From the NCBI RefSeq assembly GCF_000266905.1, contig NC_018027.1, forward strand, positions 186,001-250,000: a stretch of DNA of 64,000 bases, read 5' to 3'. The notes under the pieces are model-generated. The model did no database searches and was not told where the DNA came from. It saw only the letters and a list, made by a program, of their open reading frames with translations. Positions within the stretch are counted from its first letter, which is position 1, and each line of letters begins with the position of its first letter. Shown piece by piece: positions 53,401-60,124 of this stretch. The translations under genes were made by a program, and so were the position numbers. This DNA comes from Mycolicibacterium chubuense NBB4. Lineage in GTDB: Bacteria; Actinomycetota; Actinomycetes; Mycobacteriales; Mycobacteriaceae.

Positions 53401-56400
53401 GCCGGTCCGGCTACCGCGCAGCGCCGCCGGTGAGTACCCGGCGCGTTCCAGGCTCTCCCAGACGGTCTCGAGCATCAGCCGCTGCTGCGGCTCGATCCAG
53501 ACGGCCTCGCGCGGAGAGATGCCGAAGAACTCCGGGTCGAATCCGTCGATCCCGTCGAGGAATCCGCCGAAGCGCGTATACGTCTTGCCCGCGGCATCGG
53601 GATCGGGGTCGTAGAACTCGTCGATGTCGAACCGGTCCTCCGGGACCTCCCGGATGGCATCCACACCGCCGGCCAGAAGATCCCAGAATGCCTCCGGGTC
53701 GGGCGCCCCCGGGAACCGGCACGACACCGCGACGATCGCGATCGGCTCGTCGGTGCGGGTCGTCACCACAGCCGGAGCCGAGTCGGCCGGCGCCTGCTCG
53801 CTGAGCCCGAGCACCTCGCCGAGTAGGTAGTCGGCCACGTCGGACAGGCGGGGGTGATCCATCGCCAACGTGGCGGGGATCTCGCGGCCCACCCCCTGCT
53901 CGATGCGCTGCCGCAATTCGACGGCCATCAGCGAATCCATGCCGAGGTCGAAGAAGCCGGCGTCTTCGCGGATCTCCGCCGCGTCGACGCGGGTCACCTC
54001 GGCCACCACCGCGCGCAGGTGATCGATCAGCAGTTTCCGGCGCTGCTGCTGCGGAGCGTTGGCGAGCTGTTCGACCAGCGGGGTCTTCCCGGACGGGAGC
54101 ACCTGCGGCGCCGTCGCCGTCGGTTGCGCCGGTACCTCGCGGTCGCGCTCCGACAGGAACGCCCGCTTGCCCGCCTGCTGGTAGAGCGGCAGGAAACGCG
54201 CCCAGTCGATCCGGGCCACAACGCCTTGAGCCGGCCCCGACCCGGAGGCCCCCACCACGTCGGCCAGGCCCGCGAGGGCGTCGGCGGGGGACAGTGTCCG
54301 GATCCCGCGCTGCTCCAGTCGCGCCCGCGATTCCGCGTCGGCCATGCCACCCGACCAGGGGCCGAAGTTCACGCTGATTCCGCGCACGCCCTGTTCCCGC
54401 AGGCGCCAGGCCAGCCCGTCGAGGAACGCGTTCGCCGCACCGTAGGCGGTCTGACCGAATCCGCCCCACACCGAGGCGATGGAGGAGGTGCTGATGAAGA
54501 AGTCGAGGGCCAGCTCCGGGGCCATCTCACTGAGATGCCAAGCCCCCCAAACCTTCCCAGCGAAGACACGATCGATCTCGGCGTCGTCGAGGTCGCTGAG
54601 CGGGGTGGTGCCGATCTCCCCCGCGGCGTGCACGATGCCCGCCAGCGGCGGCAGGTCGGCAGCGATACCGGCCAGCAGGCGTGCGACGTCGTGGGCATCG
54701 GCGACATCGGCGGTCACGACCCGGATTTCGCAGTCGTGTTGTTCGCTCAGCGCGTCGATGCGGTGTCGCGCGGCTTCACCGGGTGCGCGCCGGCTGGTCA
54801 GTACCACATGTCCGGCACCGTGCGCGGCCAGGTAGCCGGCGATCTCCAGCCCGATCGACCCCAACCCACCGGTCACCAGATATGTTGCGCCGGAACGCAA
54901 TTCCAGTGGCGCGCCGCTCGGTGGCGCAGTCCGCCGAGCGAGGCGGGGGACGTGCACCGCGTGGTCGCGCAGCGCGATCTGGTCCTCCCGGACGGCCGGC
55001 TCGCGCCGCGCTGTGGCCTGGTCGACGAACAGGGACCATTCGTCGGCCGCCTCCTCCGTGCCCTGCGACAGGTCGGCCAACCCGCCCCAGATGTGGGGAA
55101 GCTCCAGTGCCGCCGCGCGGCCGAATCCCCACAGGCAGCTCTGAATCGGCGAGACGGAGTCGAGATCCGCGACTCGTTGCCCCCCACGCGTCACCAGCCA
55201 GATGGGACAGCGCAGTTGCGCGGCCGTCGCCGCGCGGAAGAGCCGCCGCGTTCCGCCCAGGATCTGGTGCTGCATGCGCAGCAGAGACCGCATCGAGGGT
55301 GCGGTGTCGAGGTCGAGGGCGGCCACGTGCGCGATCCGCAACGCGGGATCTTCGGCTGCCGCCTCGCGCAGTACCTCGACGAGCCGTTCCTCGTCGGTGT
55401 CGGAGGCCGGCAGGCCGACGACGCGGTAGCGGTAGCCGCGGGCGGTGAGCACGTCGAGCAGAGGCCGGACCGCATCGGTGTTGTCGCCGACGACGATCCA
55501 CGCGGACGCTTCACCGGCGTCCACGGCGAGTGGCGCAGCGGCTCGCTCCCAGCGGATGTCGTATCGGTCGTCGGCGATCGACTGGGTGGCGCGCTGGCGG
55601 TTGTGCTGTGCCGCAAGCCGTGTGAGCACATCAAGGGTCTGCTGATCGCCGGTGGCGCCGTCGAGCAGGGATGCGAGTTCCTCGATGCGGCCGTCCTCGA
55701 GCAGACTGACGGCCTGTGTCCGCACACCACGCTGCGGCGCCGTGCCGTGGTGCCCGTCGGCAGCCCGGTTGTCCCGGAACCAGTACTGGCGGTGCTCGAA
55801 CGGGTACGTCGGCAGGTCGAGCATTCGAGCCTGCTCGTGCCGGAGTGCTGAGAAGTCGGGCAGATGGCCCATGACGTACGCGTCGGCGACGGCCTCGACG
55901 ATCTGGCGGTGGTCGGCCGTGTTTCGGCGCAGCGATGTGATCACCCGCGGCGCACTCGCCTTGTCGGGCCATGCGCCGAGTGCGGCGGCGGTGAGGACCG
56001 GCCGGGGGCCGATCTCGAGCAGCACCTTGCAGTTGAGATCGGCCAGGGTCTGAACGCTTTTCGCGAACTGCACGGGTTGGCGCGCGTGGCGACGCCAGTA
56101 CGCGCCGTCGAGCTTCACGCTTCTGCCGAGTGCGGTGCCGGTGCGGTTGTCGATCAGGATGCGTTGCGGCGGGCCGAAGTCGAATCGCTGCGCATACGAC
56201 TCGAACTCGTCGAGGATCGGGTCCAGCAGAGCCGAGTGGAACGCGTGGCTGGTGTCCAGCCAGTCGACCCGGACACCGGCGGCGGCCAGCGATGCCACCG
56301 CCCGCTCCAGATCCTCTGCGGGGCCGGACAACACGGTGTTGGCACCGTTGTACGCGGCCACAGACAGGCTCGGGAACTGGTCGGTCATGTTTTCGACGCG

Positions 56401-58470
56401 CTCGGCCGCGGCGAACACCGCGGCCATCCGCCCGCCGGCGGGCAGACTGCCGAAGAGGCGCCCGCGTTCGGCCATCAACCGCATGCCGTCGTCGATGCTG
56501 AACACGCCCGCGACGCAAGCCGCCGAGTACTGGCCGACGCTGTGGCCCAGCACCACGTCCGGCTCGATGCCCCACGACTGCCAGAGGCGGGCCAGGCCCA
56601 TCTCCACGGCGAACAGTGCCGGCTGGGCGTAGGACGTCTGACGCAGCGCCTCCTCGCTGTCGGGACCGTCCGCTGCGAAAATCAGGTCCAGCAGCGGCTT
56701 TTCGAGAGTGTCCGCGACAGCGGCCGCGCAGCGGGTCAGGGTGTCGGCGAAGACCGGTTCGGTGTCGAACAATTCCCGGGCCATGCCCGGGTATTGGCTG
56801 CCTTGGCCGGTGAACAGCCACGCCGTCTTCGGTGCCTCATGGGATTCTCCGCGAACCAGCCCGGGCGCCGGCCGGTCGTCCGCGAGCGCACCGAGCAGCT
56901 CGAGGGCGGACTCCCGGGACTCGGCCACCAGGGCGGCCCGGTGCTCGAGGTGTGCTCGTCCCACCCCGGCGGTGAAGCACACGTCGGCCAGGGTGGCCTC
57001 CGGGTGCGCGGTCCACCAGCTGCGGTACTGGTCGGCCACCTGCATCAGGGCGGCGGGTGTGCGGGCCGAGAGGGGAAGAACGCGCACGCGCGATGTCGCC
57101 GCAGTGGTGTCGACGTGCGTTGTCGGTGCGGGCCGCTCCGCCGGGAGCGCGTCCGGTGCCTCTTCGAGGAGGACGTGCGCGTTGGTCCCCGCGAACCCGA
57201 ACGAGCTGACCCCGGCGACGCGGGGCCGGCCGTCGCTCTCCCAGGGCGTGGTCTCCCTGACCACCTCGACGGCAAGCCGGTCCCAGGGGATGTGCGGCGA
57301 CGGCGTCTCGAAGTTCAGGTGTTTAGGCAGGGTCTTGTGCTCGAGCGACAGGATGACCTTGATGACGCCTGCGATGCCGGCGGCGGCTTCCAGGTGTCCG
57401 ATGTTCGTCTTCGCCGAGCCGATCAGCAGGGGCCGGTCCGGTTCCCGTCCGGCGCCGAGCGCCGCACCCGCGGCCTGCGCCTCGATCGGGTCACCCAGCG
57501 ACGTTCCGGTGCCGTGCGCCTCCAGGTATCCGACGTCGCCGGGTCGCAGGCCGGCGCGCTCGAGTGCGTCGGCGATAACCCGTTGCTGCGCGACGCCGTT
57601 GGGCACGGTCAGGCCACCCGAGGCGCCGTCCTGGTTGATCGCGCTGCCGCGGATCACGGCCCGGATCCGGTCCCCGTCGCGCAGGGCGTCCTCGAGGCGC
57701 TTGATCACGACGACGCCGCACCCCTCGCCGCGCACATAACCGTCCGCGGCCGCGTCGAATGTCTTGCATCGGCCGTCGGGCGCGAGCATGTGCGCATTGG
57801 AGAACGTGATCATGGTCGCCGGGGTGAGCAGGACGTTCGCTCCGCCGGCCAGCGCGAGGTCGCATTCGCCCAGGCGCAGCGCCTGACAGGCCTGGTGGAT
57901 GGCCACCAGCGAGGAGCTGCACGCCGTGTCGACGGCGACTGCGGGACCCTGCAGGCCCAGCCGGTAGCTGATCCGCCCCGCTGCCGCGGCGTTCGACGTC
58001 CCGATCGCCATATAGGCCTCGATCTCGGGATACGTCAGCTCGTCGGAGGCCATTCCGAGGTAGTCGTGGGTGGCCAGGCCCACGAACACGCCGGTGTTCG
58101 TGCCGGCCAGGGCGGTGGGTGCGGTGCCCGAATGCTCGAGCGCGCGCCAGGTCGTTTCCAGCAACAGGCGATGCTGCGGGTCCATCAACCGGACCTCGCG
58201 CGTCGACATGCCGAAGAAGGGCGCGTCGAAGCCGGTCACGTCGTCGACGAAACCCGCACGCCGGGTCACGACCTTGCCGGGCGCGCCGGGTTCGGGATCG
58301 AAGAACTCGTCGGCGTCCCAGCGCTCGCCGGGCACCTCCGATATCGCGTCGCGCCCGTCCCGCAGCAAATCCCAGAACTCGTCGGCGTCCCGGGCGCCGG
58401 GAAACCGTGCGGCATAGCCGATGACGGCGAAGCGATGGCCCGGCTCGGCAGATCCTTCGACGGATTCCAT
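47443..58470 (-). CDS. pks: Bimodular type I polyketide synthase of the trehalose polyphleate locus
   Basis: This 3675-residue synthase has module 1 KS (Cys184), AT (Ser644), KR (Tyr1343), ACP (Ser1513), and module 2 KS (Cys1746), AT (Ser2198), DH (His2499), ER (about 2960-3200), KR (Tyr3457), ACP (Ser3615). Both ATs carry HAFH, a malonyl-type motif, so chains should be unbranched. KR1 lacks the LDD motif and has Trp eight residues before Tyr (A-type); KR2 has LDD (B-type). Module 1 has no DH. The DH keeps HVIYGTVVVP but its second motif reads DLCTGV, without the usual Gln/His four residues after Asp. No thioesterase or N-terminal loading domain is present. The ATG at 58470 follows AAGGA. The divergent papA3, mmpL10 and fadD23 match the M. 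smegmatis TPP locus (MSMEG_0408-0411, recalled), where this PKS makes phleic acids. Confidence 0.92.
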   Translation of the reverse strand: MESVEGSAEPGHRFAVIGYAARFPGARDADEFWDLLRDGRDAISEVPGERWDADEFFDPEPGAPGKVVTRRAGFVDDVTGFDAPFFGMSTREVRLMDPQHRLLLETTWRALEHSGTAPTALAGTNTGVFVGLATHDYLGMASDELTYPEIEAYMAIGTSNAAAAGRISYRLGLQGPAVAVDTACSSSLVAIHQACQALRLGECDLALAGGANVLLTPATMITFSNAHMLAPDGRCKTFDAAADGYVRGEGCGVVVIKRLEDALRDGDRIRAVIRGSAINQDGASGGLTVPNGVAQQRVIADALERAGLRPGDVGYLEAHGTGTSLGDPIEAQAAGAALGAGREPDRPLLIGSAKTNIGHLEAAAGIAGVIKVILSLEHKTLPKHLNFETPSPHIPWDRLAVEVVRETTPWESDGRPRVAGVSSFGFAGTNAHVLLEEAPDALPAERPAPTTHVDTTAATSRVRVLPLSARTPAALMQVADQYRSWWTAHPEATLADVCFTAGVGRAHLEHRAALVAESRESALELLGALADDRPAPGLVRGESHEAPKTAWLFTGQGSQYPGMARELFDTEPVFADTLTRCAAAVADTLEKPLLDLIFAADGPDSEEALRQTSYAQPALFAVEMGLARLWQSWGIEPDVVLGHSVGQYSAACVAGVFSIDDGMRLMAERGRLFGSLPAGGRMAAVFAAAERVENMTDQFPSLSVAAYNGANTVLSGPAEDLERAVASLAAAGVRVDWLDTSHAFHSALLDPILDEFESYAQRFDFGPPQRILIDNRTGTALGRSVKLDGAYWRRHARQPVQFAKSVQTLADLNCKVLLEIGPRPVLTAAALGAWPDKASAPRVITSLRRNTADHRQIVEAVADAYVMGHLPDFSALRHEQARMLDLPTYPFEHRQYWFRDNRAADGHHGTAPQRGVRTQAVSLLEDGRIEELASLLDGATGDQQTLDVLTRLAAQHNRQRATQSIADDRYDIRWERAAAPLAVDAGEASAWIVVGDNTDAVRPLLDVLTARGYRYRVVGLPASDTDEERLVEVLREAAAEDPALRIAHVAALDLDTAPSMRSLLRMQHQILGGTRRLFRAATAAQLRCPIWLVTRGGQRVADLDSVSPIQSCLWGFGRAAALELPHIWGGLADLSQGTEEAADEWSLFVDQATARREPAVREDQIALRDHAVHVPRLARRTAPPSGAPLELRSGATYLVTGGLGSIGLEIAGYLAAHGAGHVVLTSRRAPGEAARHRIDALSEQHDCEIRVVTADVADAHDVARLLAGIAADLPPLAGIVHAAGEIGTTPLSDLDDAEIDRVFAGKVWGAWHLSEMAPELALDFFISTSSIASVWGGFGQTAYGAANAFLDGLAWRLREQGVRGISVNFGPWSGGMADAESRARLEQRGIRTLSPADALAGLADVVGASGSGPAQGVVARIDWARFLPLYQQAGKRAFLSERDREVPAQPTATAPQVLPSGKTPLVEQLANAPQQQRRKLLIDHLRAVVAEVTRVDAAEIREDAGFFDLGMDSLMAVELRQRIEQGVGREIPATLAMDHPRLSDVADYLLGEVLGLSEQAPADSAPAVVTTRTDEPIAIVAVSCRFPGAPDPEAFWDLLAGGVDAIREVPEDRFDIDEFYDPDPDAAGKTYTRFGGFLDGIDGFDPEFFGISPREAVWIEPQQRLMLETVWESLERAGYSPAALRGSRTGVFTGVAANEYAHLLSAESIDKIEPHFITGNALNAISGRVAFALGLEGPAVAVDTACSSTLVAVHQACQALHSGDCDLALAGGVNVLLSPVTVVAASRARMLSPVGRCKTFDASADGYVRSEGCGVLVLKRLSDAERDGDRVCAVIAASAVNQDGASSGLTVPNGGAQQRLIGTALARAGLTGGDVDYLEAHGTGTPLGDPIEVQAAAAAYGGSRDSDRPLLMGSVKTNVGHLESASGAAGLIKVVLSLQHEMLPQSLHFATPSPHIPWDSLPVRVVDEATPWHTNGRPRRAGVSSFGFTGTNAHVLIEEAPPRPPSDEDTQSAGEPAHVLPLSARSPEALTATAERYAAWLGAHPDVALEDVCFTAGTGRSHFEHRAALVVDSVAAARDALADLAGNRLRPGVVRGDHTHHPTTAWLFTGQGSQYPGMARELFDTEPVFAETVTRCADAVKDLLARPLLEVLFADDREAAESLRHTSFAQPALFAVEMGLARLWQSWGIQPDVVLGHSVGQYAAACVAGVFSLEDGARLMAERGRLFGSLPDGGRMVAVFSDAKHVEEIAGDFPRVSVGAYNGPNTVLSGPGEDLEQIVDRFSDEGVRCTWLQTSHAFHSELLDPVLDEFESCAAQVSFAAPALPLVCNRTGTVLTAQTPLDARYWRRHSRQPVQFEESVRTVAALGCSVLMEIGPQPVLTGAAVQVWPEHLPAPRAIVSLRKGVADARQIADALAAAYVGGHRPDFAALHDHPRRRLELPTYPFQRRRFWPKTAGIAMDGAVGSATSGILGGAKELASGDTVYSSRLSVRSQPWLADHVIYGTVVVPGATYAAMALAAIGTPGRVKDVFFYEPIILPEKSSREVQLTLRPLENSPETGGEWTFQVHSRPYGERGAEWSLNAEGTAASGANDTAASGVSDIAASSEPIDDVIERLNRMRPQELFETFADLELAWGPTWSGSLKSLWLGEGEAIGDVLVGDELAEQLGSEPMHPVLMDLCTGVAFPAFPALLAAEQGVNDLYLPLRYGKVTLREKMPRRFYCRARWHESPLDSETQVFDLDFVDREGRQLGGIREFTVKRAPREALLRGLGGDATRLLYTLGWHEVPTSGEAGSGVNGNWLIAGFDELAATVPGCIPFDRAMDSEPLGQVLAQAHARGMGFSGVVWRSVGPHGTESSAEVQARIETEIANLLSAVHEVQNGAVKLPGGLWIVTERAVATESGEPVDPAQAALWGFGRTTINEEPALRARLVDCDGSAEAVQVLAGLLAGPIDEPELAVRQGKLLASRLLPWARSGNLTVPRAGDYVLAPTERGAIDNLRLTETDVPPPAEGYVQVRVEAAGLNFRDVLNVLGLYPGDPGPIGGDFAGVVTQLGDGVTALEVGQRVYGFMQGAFSSRFNVPAQLLAPIPDGVSAVEAATIPAAALTVRLAFDWAQLQPGDRVLVHAASGGVGLAAIQMAQQRGATVFATASTFKRATLRRMGVKYVYDSRTTDFADQILADTDGAGVDVVLNSLTNEGFLEATVRATAQNGRFAEIAKRDIWTPEQMAAARPDIAYEIVALDTVTIQEPERIRRLLTEVSQGLAAGEWTPLPAEIYPLTEARTAFRRMQQARHIGKIVVQIPNPLQPRADRSYLITGGLGAIGLHTAAYLAQLGAGDIVLTSRRAPEADAQRVIEEITDRYKCRVHVFPADVGDESGVERLLERIRTELPPLAGVVHLAGVLDDALLSQQSIERFRTTLAPKAFGALHLDRMTRADDLDFFIVSSSVSSLFGSPGQSNYAAANALLDGLVAQRRAHGLPATGANFGPWAQGGMASSEAAGANIAAQGLVPLEPAAALSALAEVVANGTAQAAVIKANWQRAAKVLGASRPPILDLVLPSAVGEVTGDSELLRQLQEIPVPQRAGFVTEFLQREVQNFLRLAQPPAASSRFLDLGTDSLMAIELRNRLHSQFGGAFTINATAVFDYPTIGGLAEYLVGQLPDAESAPAEAESAAPPAD
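50655..50726. repeat. In-frame 24-bp tandem repeat, three units, in the PKS DH region
   Basis: Three consecutive 24-base units (50655-50678, 50679-50702, 50703-50726) each begin CGC(T/C)GCTCGCGGC. They encode eight-residue repeats (AASGVSDI, AASGANDT and a diverged third) on the minus strand, in a surface linker between the two halves of the DH domain. The units have diverged, so the repeat is not brand new. Confidence 0.75.
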
Positions 58471-58654
58471 GTGGCTGTCCTTCCCCCGCAAGGATCCAAC
58501 GTCGACGGATACTATTGCACGTCGATCTGCTCTGCGGGCGGCGTCGCGACGGGGTTCGTCAGCTCGCCGCAGAGGTGGCGCCGAGGCGGGTATGTTGATG
58601 CCGCGATGGGTGGTGCTGCCGGACCGGAACCGGCGGAGCGGGGAGGACCAGGGT
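58471..58654. other. Divergent promoter region of pks and papA3
   Basis: This 184-bp gap between the pks ATG and the papA3 start must hold both promoters. It contains AAGGA before pks and GGGGAGG before papA3. An AT-richer patch, GATACTATTGCACG, near 58509 is a possible promoter core. No clear palindromic operator is visible. In-frame ATGs at 58592 and 58598 could extend papA3 upstream. Confidence 0.5.
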
Positions 58655-60076
58655 TTGCGCATCGGGAAGATAACGGTTGGCGCACTTGATGAATGGTCGT
58701 TGAAGCCGGGATCGGTCACCTCGTGGCATCCGACCGCGGCGGCTCAGGAGAAGGCGCGGCGAGCGCCTGTGAGCCCGGTGCCCGTGAGCTACATGCAGCG
58801 CCAGCACCTGCGGAACTACTGCGAACGGACGTCCGCGGGCCTGACCTTCTCGCGGCAGATCATCGCCAGCTGTGAAGTGCCTGGCCGGTGCGACATCTCG
58901 GCCATGGATCAGGCCGTCAACGCCTACCTGCGCCGGCACGACACCTTCCGCAGCTGGTTCGAGCACGCCGGCGACGGCGAGTTCGTCCGGCGCGCCGTCG
59001 AGGATCCGGCGGACATCGAATTCGTGCCGGTCGATCACGGCGACATGACGGTCGACGAGATCCACGGTCATGTGGTGGCCATCCCGAATCCGTTGGAGTG
59101 GGGCTGCTTCACGTTCGGGATCATCCAGAACGACGACCAGTTCACCTTCTTCGCGGCCATGGATCACGTCCACGGCGACGCGACGCTGATCGGCACGACG
59201 ATGCTGGAAGCCAACGGCATGTACTCGGCGCTCAGCGGTGGCGGTGCGGCGCTGCGGCTTCCCGATGCGGGCAGCTTCGACGACTTCTGCGTTCGCGAGC
59301 GCGAGTACACCTCGGAGTTGACCCTGGATTCGCCGGGCGTGAAGGCGTGGGTCGACTTCGCGGAGAACAACAACGGCGGGTTCCCCGAATTCCCGCTTCC
59401 GCTGGGCAACCCGCGGAAGTCGAACAGCAGCGACATGGCCTCCGAGTTGCTGATGGACGCCGCGCAGACGGAACGCTTCGAGGCGGCGGCCGCCGCGGCC
59501 GGCGCCCGCTTCGTCGGCGGCCTGTTCGCGTGTCTCGCCCAGGTCGAGCACGAACTGACGGGTGCTCTGACCTACTACGGGCTCACCCCGAGGGATTCCC
59601 GCGCCGCCACCGACAACTTCATGACGCAGGGCTGGTTCACCGGCCTGATCCCGATCACCGTGCCGATCGGCGCGGCGTCCTTCGGTGAAGCCGCGTGGGC
59701 GGCCCAGGCGTCCTTCGACTCCGGCCTGACCATGGCCAAGGTGCCGTACTACCGGGTGCTGGAGCTGGCGCCCTGGTTGAGCTGGCCTCAGCCGAACTTC
59801 CCGGTGTCCAATTTCCTGCACGGGGGCGCCGCCCCGCTCAACGCCATCCTGGCCGCCGCCGACATGGGTCTGGCGAACAACGTGGGGATCTATCCCGACG
59901 GCCGGTACTCCTATCAGCTGACCATCTACCTGTTCCGGTACGGCGAGGGCACGGCGATGGCGATCATGCATCCCGACAACCCGGTCGCGGAGAAATCAGT
60001 TGCCCGCTATATGGCGGCGGTGAGGTCGGTGTGCGCGAGGGTCGCCGACAGCGGGCACTGGGGACGCGGCGCGTAG
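58655..60076 (+). CDS. papA3: Trehalose acyltransferase PapA3
   Basis: This 473-residue condensation-type acyltransferase has the catalytic HxxxD as HVHGD (His171, Asp175) in FAAMDHVHGDATLIG. In the TPP pathway PapA3 acylates trehalose to make diacyltrehalose, working with the neighbouring PKS and MmpL10. The chosen start is TTG at 58655 (LRIGKITVGALDEWSLKPG), with GGGGAGG at 8-base spacing. An upstream in-frame ATG at 58592 would add 21 residues and lacks this support. It is followed by mmpL10 after 48 bp. Confidence 0.87.
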   Translation: MRIGKITVGALDEWSLKPGSVTSWHPTAAAQEKARRAPVSPVPVSYMQRQHLRNYCERTSAGLTFSRQIIASCEVPGRCDISAMDQAVNAYLRRHDTFRSWFEHAGDGEFVRRAVEDPADIEFVPVDHGDMTVDEIHGHVVAIPNPLEWGCFTFGIIQNDDQFTFFAAMDHVHGDATLIGTTMLEANGMYSALSGGGAALRLPDAGSFDDFCVREREYTSELTLDSPGVKAWVDFAENNNGGFPEFPLPLGNPRKSNSSDMASELLMDAAQTERFEAAAAAAGARFVGGLFACLAQVEHELTGALTYYGLTPRDSRAATDNFMTQGWFTGLIPITVPIGAASFGEAAWAAQASFDSGLTMAKVPYYRVLELAPWLSWPQPNFPVSNFLHGGAAPLNAILAAADMGLANNVGIYPDGRYSYQLTIYLFRYGEGTAMAIMHPDNPVAEKSVARYMAAVRSVCARVADSGHWGRGA

Positions 60077-60124
60077 CGTGGTGCAACTCGGCGGGGGCAT
60101 CCGTTCCGTGAGGGCGAGGTCGAT

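Noticed and set aside
56700..56830. Possible gene conversion between the two AT domains of the PKS (near-identical protein around the TGQGSQYPGMARELFDTEPVF region)
   Set aside because: The corresponding DNA (near 52090-52160) differs at many third positions, so identity is kept by selection on protein rather than recent exchange.
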